The translations under genes were made by a program, and so were the position numbers. From Tanypteryx hageni (lineage: Eukaryota; Arthropoda; Insecta; Odonata; Petaluridae), in contig CM054113.1 in the NCBI GenBank assembly GCA_028673005.1, positions 206,017,504-206,081,503 of the forward strand: a stretch of DNA of 64,000 bases, read 5' to 3'. The notes below the pieces were generated by a model. It saw only the letters and a list, made by a program, of their open reading frames with translations. It searched no databases and was not told the DNA's origin. Below are positions 1 through 11,429 of this stretch, one piece after another. Every line of letters begins with the position of its first letter. The stretch's first letter is position 1.

Positions 1-868
1 ACAGTAAGAGGAGATCCGTCAAAGAGGCCAGCGCCGAAGTTTAAAATTATATTTATGTAAAAAAAACTTGATTCCTCGCCTGACTAAACACTACTGGATA
101 CGGGATAGCAGGTGTTATGACGCAACGCGCGGTGGGTGTCCCATTAGATGTCGCCAGCAGTAATTGGGGCTCCAAAACGTATCCGACGAACCACAGCCTC
201 GAACCCGCGATCATAGTTGCTTCCGCTCGTCCTTCTCACACGAGAAGTCTCTGAGTTCGGATGAGGACTCCCTGACGGTCGGCAGCTAACGTATCCGTTT
301 CCGGGGAACCGTCACAATGATCACTGTGAGAGTAATGGGAAGCCCTCCCCCTTTAACGCCCCATCCCGCGGAGAGGAGGGGGAGTTCCCCCTTCGGCCCC
401 TGGCGCGAAACGGACCAATCACCTGCTATTCCGTCAATCCCCCAAGTTCATTTCACTCCTCTCATCGTACCGCTGCCCTCCGCCTAACCTTACTGACAGT
501 ACCCAAACAAACGCTAAGTCCCGGGTCCTAGTTCCTACAAAAACAGTTCGGATGGAAGTAGCGGATTTTTGACTACGGCGCTGCGAAGAAAAATAAAATC
601 TGTTGACAGTAGACTAATAATGGGCGGCGTGGCTGAATAATTGCCTCCGGTCTTCGAATCTTTCCGCATATAGAAAAAATAAAGATTATTTTAGCGATTT
701 CTCTTTTAAGTCCCAATTTCTGAGTGACTTTCCAGTCAATAATTATTTTTTGGACAGAGTAACTTAAAAAGCGTAACATTTCATCACATTACTGATAATT
801 GATTAAGAAGTTGGTCTTACTAGGTTTTAAATGTGTTTATGTTTTAATTAGTTATGTTACTGTGTATT
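1..868. other. No gene seen; moderately GC-rich non-coding sequence
   Basis: 120-560 is richer in GC than the surroundings, with short C-rich and G-rich runs (about 341-385) and a small hairpin TGATCACTGTGA-type motif near 317. No open frame or splice-bounded exon could be supported. Confidence 0.5.
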
Positions 869-896
869 GATATATATATATATATATATATATATA
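869..896 (+). repeat. (TA)n microsatellite
   Basis: About 14 TA units followed by degenerate CATACATATATACACGTGTGTG. Confidence 0.95.
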
Positions 897-929
897 AACA
901 TACATATATACACGTGTGTGTAAATGTGG

Positions 930-1105
930 CCCTTAGCAGACGATGCACCAATATTGGTTTTTGCAACCAATCAACGAAAGGTTCTCCGCCCATCCCCCGT
1001 AGACAGCGGGGTCTCCGTAGAGGAGGAGGTCAGTACGCAATTATCATCGCCAAGAGACTCCTTGTCTATGTTCAAGGAACTATAATTTCGGACTAATAAT
1101 TCACA
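930..1105 (+). repeat. Dispersed repeat, copy 1
   Basis: Shares CTTAGCAGACGA, GGTTTTTGCAACCAATCAA and a distal TGTTCAAGGAACTATAATTT with 3315-3475 in the same order and orientation. The translated frames also align (SRRxxxxxFxNQS...LRRGxGQ). Family unknown; probably a TE fragment. Confidence 0.65.
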
Positions 1106-3314
1106 CGGCGCACTCACTCGCAGGCTATCTGGTTCCTCGTTTGGTAGCACGCAGTTTCGACTAGGCTCCACCTTGCTCGCTTTCCTATTTATTATTATCT
1201 ATTTTCAGTTGCATCGATTGTATTGTTAATTAATATTTTCTGCGCAGCTTGTGAGTGTAATATACCTCTGGGAAAGTTGACCGCTGTAGCCGGTCACTTC
1301 GATTCTACAGTAGAAAGAGAAATACCAATGATAAGCTGGTGAGTCGCAAGCTTACCTTCAAAATATTTGGGCGAAAATATTGAGGTTTCGCCGTTGTATT
1401 ATTGCTATGTTGTGTTTTGTTATGCATATTTTTGGTACTTTTGAGCGACTTTATGGAAGAACTTTAAAAATTCTTATCTAAAAATTTTCTTGGCCTAGCC
1501 AGCAGAGAAAGAGATCGTCTGAGGACGATTCCCAATTGCACAGTGTAGATGGCTGTTGCTTCCTCATGTCGTCCAATTTCGATTTCTCTCGTGTTTTTGC
1601 AATAATCATCAAAAATATTCATCGTATTACCAAATAAAATTCCTCGTTCGAAATTCTCTCGAAATGTCAAACTTTATAATGTCCCATTTTCACCTGATAG
1701 TTACGTTCATATTTTAGTCTAATATACCTAAAGGAGGTCGTAATGTCTGGCAGGAGGTTATTAGACAGCAAAAAATTAAGACGTACTATTCCAACACGCG
1801 TGCCAAAAATCTTTTTCCCAAGGCTCGTACAAAGTCAAACGCTTCCAGCGACCGCGTAAGACCTCGATTGGTTTTATACACGCCGTCAAGTTTTACTCAG
1901 ATGTTTTAGAAGTAAGTAATTCTCGAAAAAGTAAGCTCTCTTAAGCAGTCAACTTCTTTCGAGTACTATCGCGCGAGGAATCCCTCAAGGCAGCGGTTTC
2001 CAGGCATTAGGAAGCCGCATTCCCCTCACCTAAGAAAGCTATCTTCGCGCCCCCTTCCATCCGATCAATCACAGTTCATAAACATTACCTACTGGACATG
2101 CAATTGCCATTAATATAACCACCTTAAGAAAAAATCATAAAAACGATACGTCCTAGCCACTTGAGGGCTACAATTTGACGGCTGAATATTAAAGGTCTTA
2201 AAATTAGGATGGCTAAACATATATCAAATCTTTTGAGCCCCCTCGGAGGGCGCGCCTTATAGTTTCGAGACCACTGCCCCAAGGCATATACGCCTTCCTC
2301 TCTAAAAAGCCTTCCGTCTCCTCCTTGCCCCTTTATTCTCGTTGAATAAATCCGCAGTATCGCTGGTGGCAATGATGCTGACGTTAGCCGTCAAATTCGA
2401 CGAGGGCCACATTTTTCAGTTACATTAACTACGATGCATCCTTCAAGTTCTCCCTTCATCACAATCTTTTTAACTTTTTAGGTGCTGGGTCCTCGGTATG
2501 ATCAATCAGCCCCCATTGCAAATATTTTCTTGCTGAAACTATGTTTTTATCACATGACGTTAAGTTTCCCAGTATCGCAAGAAGAATACATTATTCCATG
2601 ACTTTTCGACCATTTTTCGATGTAGTAACCCTTTGGGCATTTTTTTAACAGTCGCGAATCCCTTAGTATATTATAAAATTATAGAATATTAAAATACATT
2701 ACTGATGCGAATATATGTCTGTAATAAAACACGTGCGATGCATTTATTTTTTATATAATTAACGAATGTAAGCAACTTCTTGTATGAAAAAAGACCTACT
2801 GATATATTTTTCTTTAATTTTCTTCCCCTATTTCCCTTTGTCTGTATAAAAAACGCTCCCACAACGTTCTATAACATTACTCATAATCGTAGAAGTCATG
2901 CGTGAAGTCTGCAGTAGAAAAATTATAATTTTTAATATTTTCGCGAACCCCTTTAAAACGCTGCACGTATTCCCAGGGGTACGCTTACTACCGGTTGAAA
3001 ATTCTCGCATTATTCATTCGCAAACTGATCTTTTATGATATTAATATTGTTAATAAATTAAACATAATTTAATTTTACGCGTCTTTCCAATCGAGAATTT
3101 TCCTCGCGTAATGTCATTCCCAAATACGAGTATATGTAATTTTCAGTTATTATCATCAGTCATTGCCAATTGTTAACGCGTGCCAATTTTGCTTTGCTTG
3201 TTTCCAATCATCCAATGGACGCTGCACCGAAGTGGAATATTAATGAGACTGTTTTTCGTAAATTGCTGTTTTACCCAATTGAGTCTAAGATGGACGAGGC
3301 AGCAATGCAATCAA
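1106..3314. other. No gene seen
   Basis: AT-rich sequence without a convincing frame. Only short chance frames are present, and no terminal repeats were recognised. Confidence 0.5.
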
Positions 3315-3475
3315 GCAGCCTTTAGCAGACGACTCGCACATATGGTTTTTCGCAACCAATCAATCACTCCCGCTTTTTCCCGTGGGCCAGCCGGATCACT
3401 CAGAAGAGGGATAGGTCAGGATGCATTCACCTCCTAAAGGCAGCTCGATCATGCTCAAGGAACGATTATTTTGGA
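3315..3475 (+). repeat. Dispersed repeat, copy 2
   Basis: Second copy of the 930-1105 repeat: CTTTAGCAGACGACTCGCAC, GGTTTTTCGCAACCAATCAA, and CATGCTCAAGGAACGATTAT at the far end. It is followed by a short (TAGGG)3 run at 3482-3494. Confidence 0.65.
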
Positions 3476-3677
3476 TTCGTAGGGTAGGGTAGGGACTCGC
3501 TTGTGTCTGGTTTCTACAGTCAAACCCCGATTTAGCGCCACGGTTTTTCCATAACTGAAATTGGCGCTAAAGCGGGGGTGGCGGTAAATCGAGGAATATG
3601 CTTGGTCTTTGTAATCATAATATGGAAATCCTGTTCGCAACGATTCATGGGCGGTATGCGGTTGTGGCACTATATAT

Positions 3678-5133
3678 ATCCAATATCTCTTTTGTCAAAT
3701 TTTTCTGAAATATTTTAAATGGCTGCACAAACCCATCTTTCTAATCACTTAGAATATAATCACCTGTTATCAAATAGTCAGCATGGCTTTAGAAAGAAAT
3801 ACTCAACTACTAAAGCTTTAATAGACTTTGTAAATAATGTTTCTGAATCCATTGATCAATCACAGTCTACAGCAGGGTTGATCTGTGACTTATCCAAAGC
3901 ATTTGATTGTGTTAGACATGAAATATTAATCAGAAAATTAAAGCACTGTGGTGTCCATAGCAATTCTCTCAAATGGTTTGAATCTTATCTTTCTAAATGC
4001 AAACAAAAAACAATAATTAGTAATAAGAATCAATCTTTTTGTTCAGAATGGAGTGATGTGAAAATAGGAGTGCCACAGGAATCTGTCCTTGGTCTACTAA
4101 TTTTTATTGTTCATATGAATGATCTGCCCTATGATGTGAAAGCAGACATTATCTAATATGCGGATGATACATCAGCAATCTTAAAGGAAAAACAATAGCA
4201 GATCTAGGTAAAAATTTGCTTCAAACAATAGAAAATATGAAGGAATGGTTTTCTGCAAATGGACTTAAGTTAAATATAACTAAAACTAATGTTATTAGTT
4301 TTAGAACTGCCAAAAATAAAACAATAGAAAATATGAAGGAATGGTTTTCTGCAAATGGACTTAAGTTAAATATAACTAAAACTAATGTTATTAGTTTTAG
4401 AACTGCCAAAAATAAAATGTCTTGGAATCGATTAGTGAAAATTTTAATGTAAATATCAAGCACTCAACCAAGTTATTGGGAGTATATATTGATGAGAATA
4501 TGAAATGGAAAGACCAAATTAATAATTTAGCAGTAAGATTAAATAGAGCATGCTTCAATATGTCAATACTTGCATCAATAACTAGCATGCCAATCAGATT
4601 AGCAGTGTACTATGGGTATTTCTTTTCAATACTTAAATACGGCATAATTTTGTGGGGAAATGCTTCTGGCTGGGAAACTATTTTTAAAATGAAAAAAAAA
4701 AGTGTTACGTATAATGACCGGCTCAGGCTTCAGAGATTCCTGTAAGCCAATATTTAAAAAATATAATATTTTAACTCTTCCATCACTCTATCTTTATGAG
4801 CTAATAAGCTATGTCAATAAGAATCAAGATTACTTTTAAAATCTTCAGTCTGGGCATCAATATGATACAAGAGGCAAAGATAACTTGAATCTACCACAGC
4901 ACAAATTAAAACTAATGGAAAAGAGTCCATATTATAATGGTATCAAATTTTATAACAAATTGCCCATGAAATTTAGAGAAAAATGTCATAATGTAAAATA
5001 TTTCCAGGAGAAAGTGAAAGAGTTTTTGTTAAAAAAGTGTTATTATTCAATAAGGGAATATATGGAAGACAATGATGTGTCATTGATTGATTTATGTAAT
5101 GTTAAGTATATTGTGAATTATAATTCAATGTAA
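3678..5133 (+). pseudogene. Reverse transcriptase remnant of the LINE
   Basis: RNA-dependent DNA polymerase of a non-LTR retrotransposon. Segment 1 (3719-4156) contains SQHGFRKKYSTTKALIDF, motif A region LICDLSKAFDCVRHEI and the motif B region GVPQESVLG, in which the usual Gly after Gln is Glu. A TAA at 4154-4156 directly precedes the catalytic YADDTSAIL (motif C, 4157-4183). Later pieces are in other frames: WFSANGLKLNITKTNVISF (4216-4452), TKLLGVYIDENMKWKDQI (4422-4745) and the C-terminal YYNGIKFYNKLPMKFRE (4885-5133). At least one stop before motif C, a second soon after and several frameshifts make it non-functional. It contains a perfect internal 96-bp duplication. Confidence 0.9.
4225..4416 (+). 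repeat. Perfect 96-bp tandem duplication inside the LINE
   Basis: 4225-4320 and 4321-4416 are identical, starting ACAATAGAAAATATGAAGG and ending AACTGCCAAAAATAAA. The period is 32 codons, so the local frame is kept (IENMKEWFSANGLKLN twice). The identity, against the decay of the rest, implies a recent event. Confidence 0.95.
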
Positions 5134-5240
5134 CATTTATATTGTAATGTATGTGTGATGTGTAACAGTTATATTGTAATGTATGTGTGATGTGTAACAG
5201 TTATATTGTAATGTATGTGTAGCGTGTAACAGTTAATGTA
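5131..5240 (+). repeat. 32-bp tandem repeat in LINE 3' UTR
   Basis: Three full copies plus a partial one of a unit starting TAACAGTTATATTGTAATG, beginning at 5131, 5163, 5195 and 5227. Confidence 0.9.
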
Positions 5241-5349
5241 TGTATGTATTTGACGAGACACCTATTTACTGACAGACTTGTACTGAAACCATGTAAATGT
5301 AATATGTCAATAAAAATTCTATCCTATTCTATATGGGGGTCTGACCGTA

Positions 5350-7015
5350 GTTAGGCACGCGACTGATGTGTCCGCTTTGTTCCAGCCCAATATCGTTTGC
5401 ATCTGTTATTACGTGTTTTCTTTCGCAACGATTGTTTTGTTATTTATGCGGTATTTTATATGTATCATGCGTATACATAATATCTTTAGAAAATTCGATC
5501 TCCGCTCTTAATTGAATCGCTGTAAAAGCTCGCGTGCCTTCTAAGATACGGGGGAGTGAAATACGAGCACTTTTAGAGATTTTTGGCACAAATATATTTG
5601 TGTGAGCAGCGTGCAGTACAAATGTGCCCTCCACACCTGAGCTAAAATAGTTGGTCTATTTTATAGAAAGCCAAACGAACAAAAATCCTTGGGCAAAATC
5701 TAGTGCATTTCACACCATGCCGCCCATCAATGTTAAGTTGTTAAGTAGGTGAGATTTTGTTTTTACACTAAAAGAATTGATTTCTCGGCTCTCTTGTCAA
5801 GTGTAAACAAATAGGTCTTTTTTTGCTTGCAAGAATTTATAGAAAAAACTCTGTATAGGCATGCAACAAGATATAAGAATTCCACTCTATATGTCTGTCT
5901 CTCTCTTTCTCTCAATTTCGAATTTAACGCGAAGTTGCGAATGCGTGGCTGTATTTATTTCTTATTCGCTTTGTGTACCAAATGAAGAGGGTAAGGAGAG
6001 TTATTCCATAAATGTGAAACAAGTCAACATGTAATTCCTTTCGCGTGTCCTTCGTAAATACCAAACGCGGTATTGAGCATTCTATTTGTGCTCGTGCGGT
6101 TCGAGTGACCATGAAAGCCAAATTCATACGTTTTGGGATAAAGGCAAATGAAAACCATTGATTTTCCGGGAGCAAATAAAACGACACTTTCGAAGTATTT
6201 TGGTCATTTTACTCGATGTTAAAATATCTTCGGGAGCAGCACAAACATTTCGGTTAATGTATAAAAAAATTGGCGTCCCGGAGAAAGTGTATTAATTTTT
6301 AAAAGGAGACGAAGCTTTTAGGATGACACTTGCAATTTAACCCATCATTTTCAAACCTTCGAATCGATTTTCAGACAAAAGCAACGCGTCAACTTATAGG
6401 CACATTTCTCCCCAGGAAAACCCGCCCAACCATCGGTTATCATAATGCCTCACTTAGGTTTATCATGTATTTATTAATTAATTATCGATAAATGTTACAT
6501 ATAATAATTAGTAAATAAATAGGTTTATTTATCATTCATTTGTTTTTCCTGTGGTAATATTCCCTCGATATTGTCGATAACGCAATTAATCTCGATTCTC
6601 TCGTTCTATCTTCATATAAATTTTTATTTTACTATATCCTCGATGAACCTTGAAAAATGCAACAACTTTTTTTAGTAGAACGTGAGAAAAGAGACGCCGC
6701 ACATCCAAGTGGACTAGAATCCAGTTCTTTGAACACGGGAAGATAAACCGCGTCTTATTGTTAGTCACCCTACCTCAAAAAAAAAAACAAAGCGGACCAT
6801 GGTTAGTTTCTAGAATTTAACGGATATGTGCGATCACAGAACGACTTAAAAAAAAGCCTTGGAATGAATACACCGAAGGAATAACGGGGCGAGTTGGACT
6901 AATTGGACATTGTATATACATTTTTTCATTTCTTTCCACGTCCTTCGGGGCGTTGTCGTTCGAAGCTAGTACCTAGATGGCGCAAGAGAGGGCATTGGCG
7001 CGTGTCGTAACCGAT
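5350..7015. other. No gene seen
   Basis: AT-rich, intron-like. A short CT run near 5897-5912 and a TTAATTAATTATCGATAA stretch near 6472 are the only structures noticed. Confidence 0.5.
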
Positions 7016-7019
7016 GCGT

Positions 7020-7275
7020 ATGTGTGTGTGTGTGCGCGCGAGTGTTGGACATAGATGGGTGAAGGGTCATATGGGAGGAGAGGGAGGGAGTGAATGGCGG
7101 GTGAAGTGAGGGAGGGACGATGAAAGGGAGTGCGCGGCAGAGTGAATGAGATAATGGTGCCTCCTCCCCCCTCCCCCCCAAACGGGGAGGGACCTTCACT
7201 TCCGGATGGCAGACCGGAAGTCACCTGAATCGGAGGGCTGACAAGTAGGGAGAGAGTGAGTGAGAGAGATGGACG
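7020..7275 (+). promoter_or_regulatory. (GT)n tract followed by purine-strand island
   Basis: A short (GT)n/(GC)n run at 7020-7042 leads into a plus-strand G/A-rich block (GGAGGAGAGGGAGGGAG, GAGGGAGGGACGATGAAAGG) up to about 7275, interrupted by a C-rich run at 7162-7180. Overlapping open frames here are low-complexity artefacts. Regulatory function is inferred only from resemblance to the other islands. Confidence 0.35.
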
Positions 7276-7530
7276 GAAGTGGAATCTGAGGACTATAGCG
7301 TTCTCGAGATTGGCTCGCGAGGCTAATCGCGTTTTAAAAATAAGCTGCCAATAACTCTATGCTTTCTTGTCTAGTTAGATTTACAGAATTAATTCGAAAT
7401 CATTGCGTGTTATATCGATTTAGTGGCGGAGAAACACCCTATTAAGATAAAAACATTTGAGTAAGCGCGCCATCTGTTGCGCTATCCTCTACGTCATAGG
7501 AAAGAAGGAACATAAATGTGAATAAGAGTT

Positions 7531-7671
7531 CCCGTAAAGTCCCAGTCCACCTCTACAAATTGCATGACTTGATTCGTGCTTTTATGCGTAAGTTCCTCAC
7601 ATTATTCTTAGTATGTTTCTCATATTACATTTTACATGGACGTTATAGAGGTGCACAGAGACTTTACGGAG
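7531..7671. mobile_element. Inverted-repeat (MITE-like) element, about 141 bp
   Basis: CCCGTAAAGTCCCAGTCCAC followed by CTCTA at the left is repeated inverted at the right (TAGAGGTGCACAGAGACTTT, ACGGA): arms of about 24 bp with 4-5 mismatches. No clear target duplication was found, so the superfamily is not assigned. Confidence 0.5.
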
Positions 7672-8715
7672 ATCCTGTATATACAAGAGTATAATTTCCA
7701 GCGGTTCTTGTAATAATGCAATTTTTAGCGCTGCCAATATCTCAACAACCAGGGCCAATATGTTGGAGAGGAAAAAGTAAACGGTTTTCCGGAGCTCGGG
7801 TCTTCAGGATGGGGCCCGATGTATAGGGAAAATGTCTCCTTGGATGCAAAACGTGGGTTTGCACTTCTTTACAGCGACAGAAAAATGCTCTTAGTAAGAG
7901 AGATGTCGATAAAAGATAAACTATTATTCGTCGCTGATGTACTTAGGTTTGACGGCGAGCTCTTTCATCTGCAATCTGTATATTACCCTGTATGTATCGT
8001 AGATGGCAGGGGGTACAACGCAAAAAATGTGTCAAGCGTTTCCCACTTGTGGGGTTGACAGTCCAATGAAAATTAGGTGCATAACTATATTTGGCATCAC
8101 TTGGTTCTGCAGTCAATCTCGCGTATTACATCTTCGTGATCGTGTTTCCCAATAGAGGTTTGGGATTAACTTTTTTCCCAAAATGGCTAAATCCATGTAT
8201 AGCCCGGTTGTTTTTTTAACACGTGGGCGTTGCGAAAGGAACGAATTCTTCGCCGATTCGTAAGATTATCGAATCCTACCGCGCACTTTTGCGTCCTTCA
8301 GGAAAGCATGGGAAAATTTGACCCAAATTATGTTTCAAGCGGAGACGAGCCGTTACGTAAAAAAGTCAGTCTACGGAGAGAAAGCGAATGGGATAGCGAG
8401 TGAATTCAGTCGCATTGGTCGCAGCGGACAGGAAATGTTTACGGCGGTTGAAATCCGCGACGACACGCACGTCGCATTTTTTTACCTAATCGGGAAGAGG
8501 GCTTATTGTTAGTGAAACATTCGTTCAGTTCATTGGTGATGTTTCAAGTCCTTCAGATGCTGCGACACGATTGTCAAATCAATCACGTTGGTCGCCCAAA
8601 TAGATACGGTTAGAATTTATGAAAGATGCCACGAAGAGAAATTATGTATCAAATTCCTTCTTTTCATATTTTTTAGGACAATTAGGAAAGGAATAATAGC
8701 GGGTATTCAATAGAA
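7672..8715. other. No gene seen
   Basis: Contains two chance frames of 64 and 79 codons (8318-8512, 7819-8058) without recognisable domains or splice context. Confidence 0.45.
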
Positions 8716-9642
8716 TTAACCCGGGAAGGGTATACTGGGGCACTGAATATCCCACTGATTTATATTTTGCGTGTAAGTGAGAGATGGTCATGCATATTAA
8801 CTTTTCACTTTTAGAATTCCTTTAGGGTCATTTGAAAATGATGTTGATAATTTTTTTGTTTATCATCACTCGTTTTTGTGCTTTCTGTAGCGTCTTGGGG
8901 GCACTGAATACCCCAGTGACCTGAATCCTATGTTTTTTCGAACCTGTTTCAGTGAACTTTATTATTCACCGTAATTTCCAAATTCGACGAAAACTATAAC
9001 TCCACCGATCAGATTAGAACAAAATGCAACATTGAGACACGTTTTTATACATTGCATCGATCTTAAAACTTTTGCCACGGATGCCGATATAGCTGTTTAC
9101 CTCTCGGAGTGGATAAGCTAGAAGATGGCTTGCTATCTTTTATGGGTTGTGAAATGCTGCAGCTATCAATGCATTTGTTATTTTGTCACACAATAATGGC
9201 ATGAAAGGCAAATCTAAGCTGTTTTCTTGATGAACTTGATAGAATCTATAATCATACTCCAGCTCCAAGAACAACTCCAAATTACAACTTGGAGAACTTC
9301 CCTCCGTAAGTCCGTAGCTTCAAAGCTTCGACTGCCAGAGGCTTCAACGAGTACTGCAATAAATTGGGAGACAAGGCGTGGAAGATGCCAGCTATGCGAC
9401 CGCAGCATGCTGAAAGAGCTGTCAGGAGTTTACTTGCCGGAATCATTCGGATATAATTTGCAACAAATATTTTAAATCATTTCAAAAACTGTTTCTTTTC
9501 ACTTTTTTGTTTTAAAATAAAAAAATGAACGCATTTGTTTGCTAAGAGTTAATGATTACATACATATTTTCTTCGTGGGGTACTCTGTGCCCCAGTGTAC
9601 CTGAATAAGGTGCCCAAACCAAGTGTACCTCACCAGTGTTAA
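8716..9642. mobile_element. piggyBac-like element, internally deleted
   Basis: TTAA at 8716-8719 and at 9639-9642 form the target duplication diagnostic of piggyBac. The left end (TTAACCCGGGAAGGG, then TATACTGGGGCAC) and inverted right end (TTAACACTGGTGAGG, then TACACTTGG) are related. Subterminal ACTGGGGCAC boxes recur at 8746, about 8899 and (inverted) 9588. It contains a transposase relic. Confidence 0.75.
9106..9475 (+). pseudogene. piggyBac transposase C-terminal relic
   Basis: Decayed coding sequence of a piggyBac-family DDE transposase. GVDKL (9106-9120) resembles the GVD motif containing the last catalytic Asp; the usual stretch after it is mostly deleted. Next come WLAIFYGL, a stop, then NAAAINAFVILSHNNGMKGK, the typical alpha-helical segment. 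After a frameshift, frame 9227-9475 gives LRLPEASTSTAINWETRRGR followed by CQLCDRS, the start of the cysteine-rich C-terminal domain. That domain then breaks off. Stops and frameshifts make it inactive. It sits inside the TTAA-bounded element. Confidence 0.82.
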
Positions 9643-11069
9643 GAGTATTTATTTTTGATTTCTTTAAGGTGGATGCAGTGATTAAAAGTTTCCCATTTTT
9701 AGGCGCTCTTTCCAAAAGGTAAAAAGATGAACTTGTGGGCAGGTCGTGTCCGTTTGTCTGTCATCATCTTTCATCTCAAAGGTTACTGAGCGGATTTTCA
9801 TGAAGTTTGGTACCAATGGATTTTTGGGAAAAGGGAAATGATAAAATTATATAAATGGTTCACACAACTCAAGAAGGTGTACCATCTTCCTATGAGCAAA
9901 AAATGAATTTTCCATCATATCTGGTAGAAAAAACATTAATCATATCAAAAAAGGCTTCCTAGAAAAGTTGTAGAATTAATTATTATTAATTATTTAATAT
10001 TAGTAAATAATTCTTAAAGATTGCCGCTGCCTTGCATGTATGCACACGCAGTGTACATCTCTCTTCTTTTGTTAGAAAATAACAATTACCAGGTGTCCAT
10101 AAAAATCTTTCTAAAAATGGCAAAATTAGATTTTTTAAAGGTTTCGAGTTAATATCTGTGTTCGGGAATGACAAAAAGGAAAGCTTTTGCACGATTTAAA
10201 AACCTGAACATGGAATCGTCGATTACAAAACAGCCCTTGGTATATTTTATAATGGCCGTATCAAAACATACCAGAAATGTCAACAAGACATTTTGCGTCA
10301 CCTTCATGGCTGCTATTAGGAATGCTGACCTTGCGGATTTCTCCGGAAAGTGGTGGTTACGTGTCTCAGCTCAGCATGATGGGATAAAATTAGAAGCTTT
10401 TTGACATAGTTTCGATTCCTGGCGGCGAATCGCTACGATGCTCAAAACTTCTGGTCAGCTTTTTTGTCTTTGGAACTCTTTCGTTAAAAAAATCAGGAAT
10501 TTTCGGAAACTAACCTAAATTTAATCATTAATCGTGAATAATTATCGATTGATGCTAAATATATAATTTTAGAAGAAGGGAATTAACTAGGAAAGCTCTA
10601 AGTTGCGGTATCCTATCAGAGGTGAACGTAGTGGATGAAAGAAAATTCATTCGGAGTCGGTTAGCTAATTTTTGACCATTCGAAGATATGATTTCCTCCA
10701 GTTAATATTCCCATACTTTGACTTGAAGCCCTTTGCCACGAATTTCCTGGAACTCTTAGTCATCTTTGTTTTAGTTAAGTTTCGAGATGCAGAGGTTCAC
10801 GAGAATTTTCAGATAGAAGAATTCCATTCTCCATTTTAGAAGGTTCGGCATGGGTTGCATTATCCAAACCCTTTGTTTCAGCCGATGTTGCGATAAGAGT
10901 TTATGTAGCTACATGTGGAACTTGTTCAAGTGTTTCGTCAAAAACGATGTTATCGCCTTGGGGCAGAACAATGGAAGCGGCGAAATACGGTGTTTGGAAA
11001 AATCTAGCGGGAGAGAGTGACGCATAATTGCATTGTGTATCTCGTATTGAAACACAAAGCAGTACATCG
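9643..11069. other. No gene seen; repeat-like motif near 9740-9830
   Basis: CCGTTTGTCTGTCATCATC then ACTGAGCGGATTTTCATGAA followed by GTTTGGTA resembles a motif common in arthropod retroelement debris. A related GACAGACAGACGGACAAAC occurs at 34711 and GTGGACAGACG at about 37422. A 78-codon frame at 10168-10404 is unrecognised. Confidence 0.4.
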
Positions 11070-11429
11070 CTCTGACTCAGTGATGCCCAAACTTTTCAGC
11101 TCGAGGGCCACATAACCCATTTTTGCACCCATAGCGGGCCACATGCCCACTTCCGCCCTCTTCGCGGGCCATACATATATCAACGCGACAGCATTTGAAC
11201 TTCGCATTTAAATAAGATAATAGTTTTCATTTTCCGCAAAATTAAGGCAACTATCCGGAATTTCTAAATTCTCTGGCAATCGGCTTCGCGTCCAAGTTTT
11301 CCAATTTTCGGTTTCATGGCTTAGATCGCCCTTGTTAAGCAATAACTATAATCATCATTAAGATAATAGCCTATATGTTACACTAATATTTATGTAAAAA
11401 TTAGGTTGTTTTGAGTGTTAGGATTATGG

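Larger units (their letters stand above)
3672..5332 (+). mobile_element. 5'-truncated non-LTR retrotransposon (CR1/Jockey-type)
   Basis: Holds the reverse transcriptase fingers, palm and C-terminal part of a LINE, a 3' UTR with a 32-bp tandem repeat, an AATAAA at about 5310 and a short ATTCTATCC-like tail. The reading frame starts with PISLLSNFSEIF, typical of the region before the fingers, so the endonuclease and ORF1 are missing. It is inserted in the pogo-like element at a TA-rich site. Confidence 0.85.
3517..5347. mobile_element. Pogo/Tigger-like TIR element interrupted by a LINE
   Basis: Left end TA|CAGTCAAACCCCGATTT at 3515-3533 and right end ending at 5347, whose reverse complement is TA|CGGTCAGACCCCCATAT, match at 14 of 17 bases and are both flanked by TA. 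Between them, after about 155 bp of left sequence, sits the LINE copy (about 3672-5332). The original element was probably a short MITE. Confidence 0.65.

Noticed and set aside
3482..3495. Telomere-like repeat (TAGGG)3
   Set aside because: Only three units and not the arthropod TTAGG unit; a chance microsatellite.
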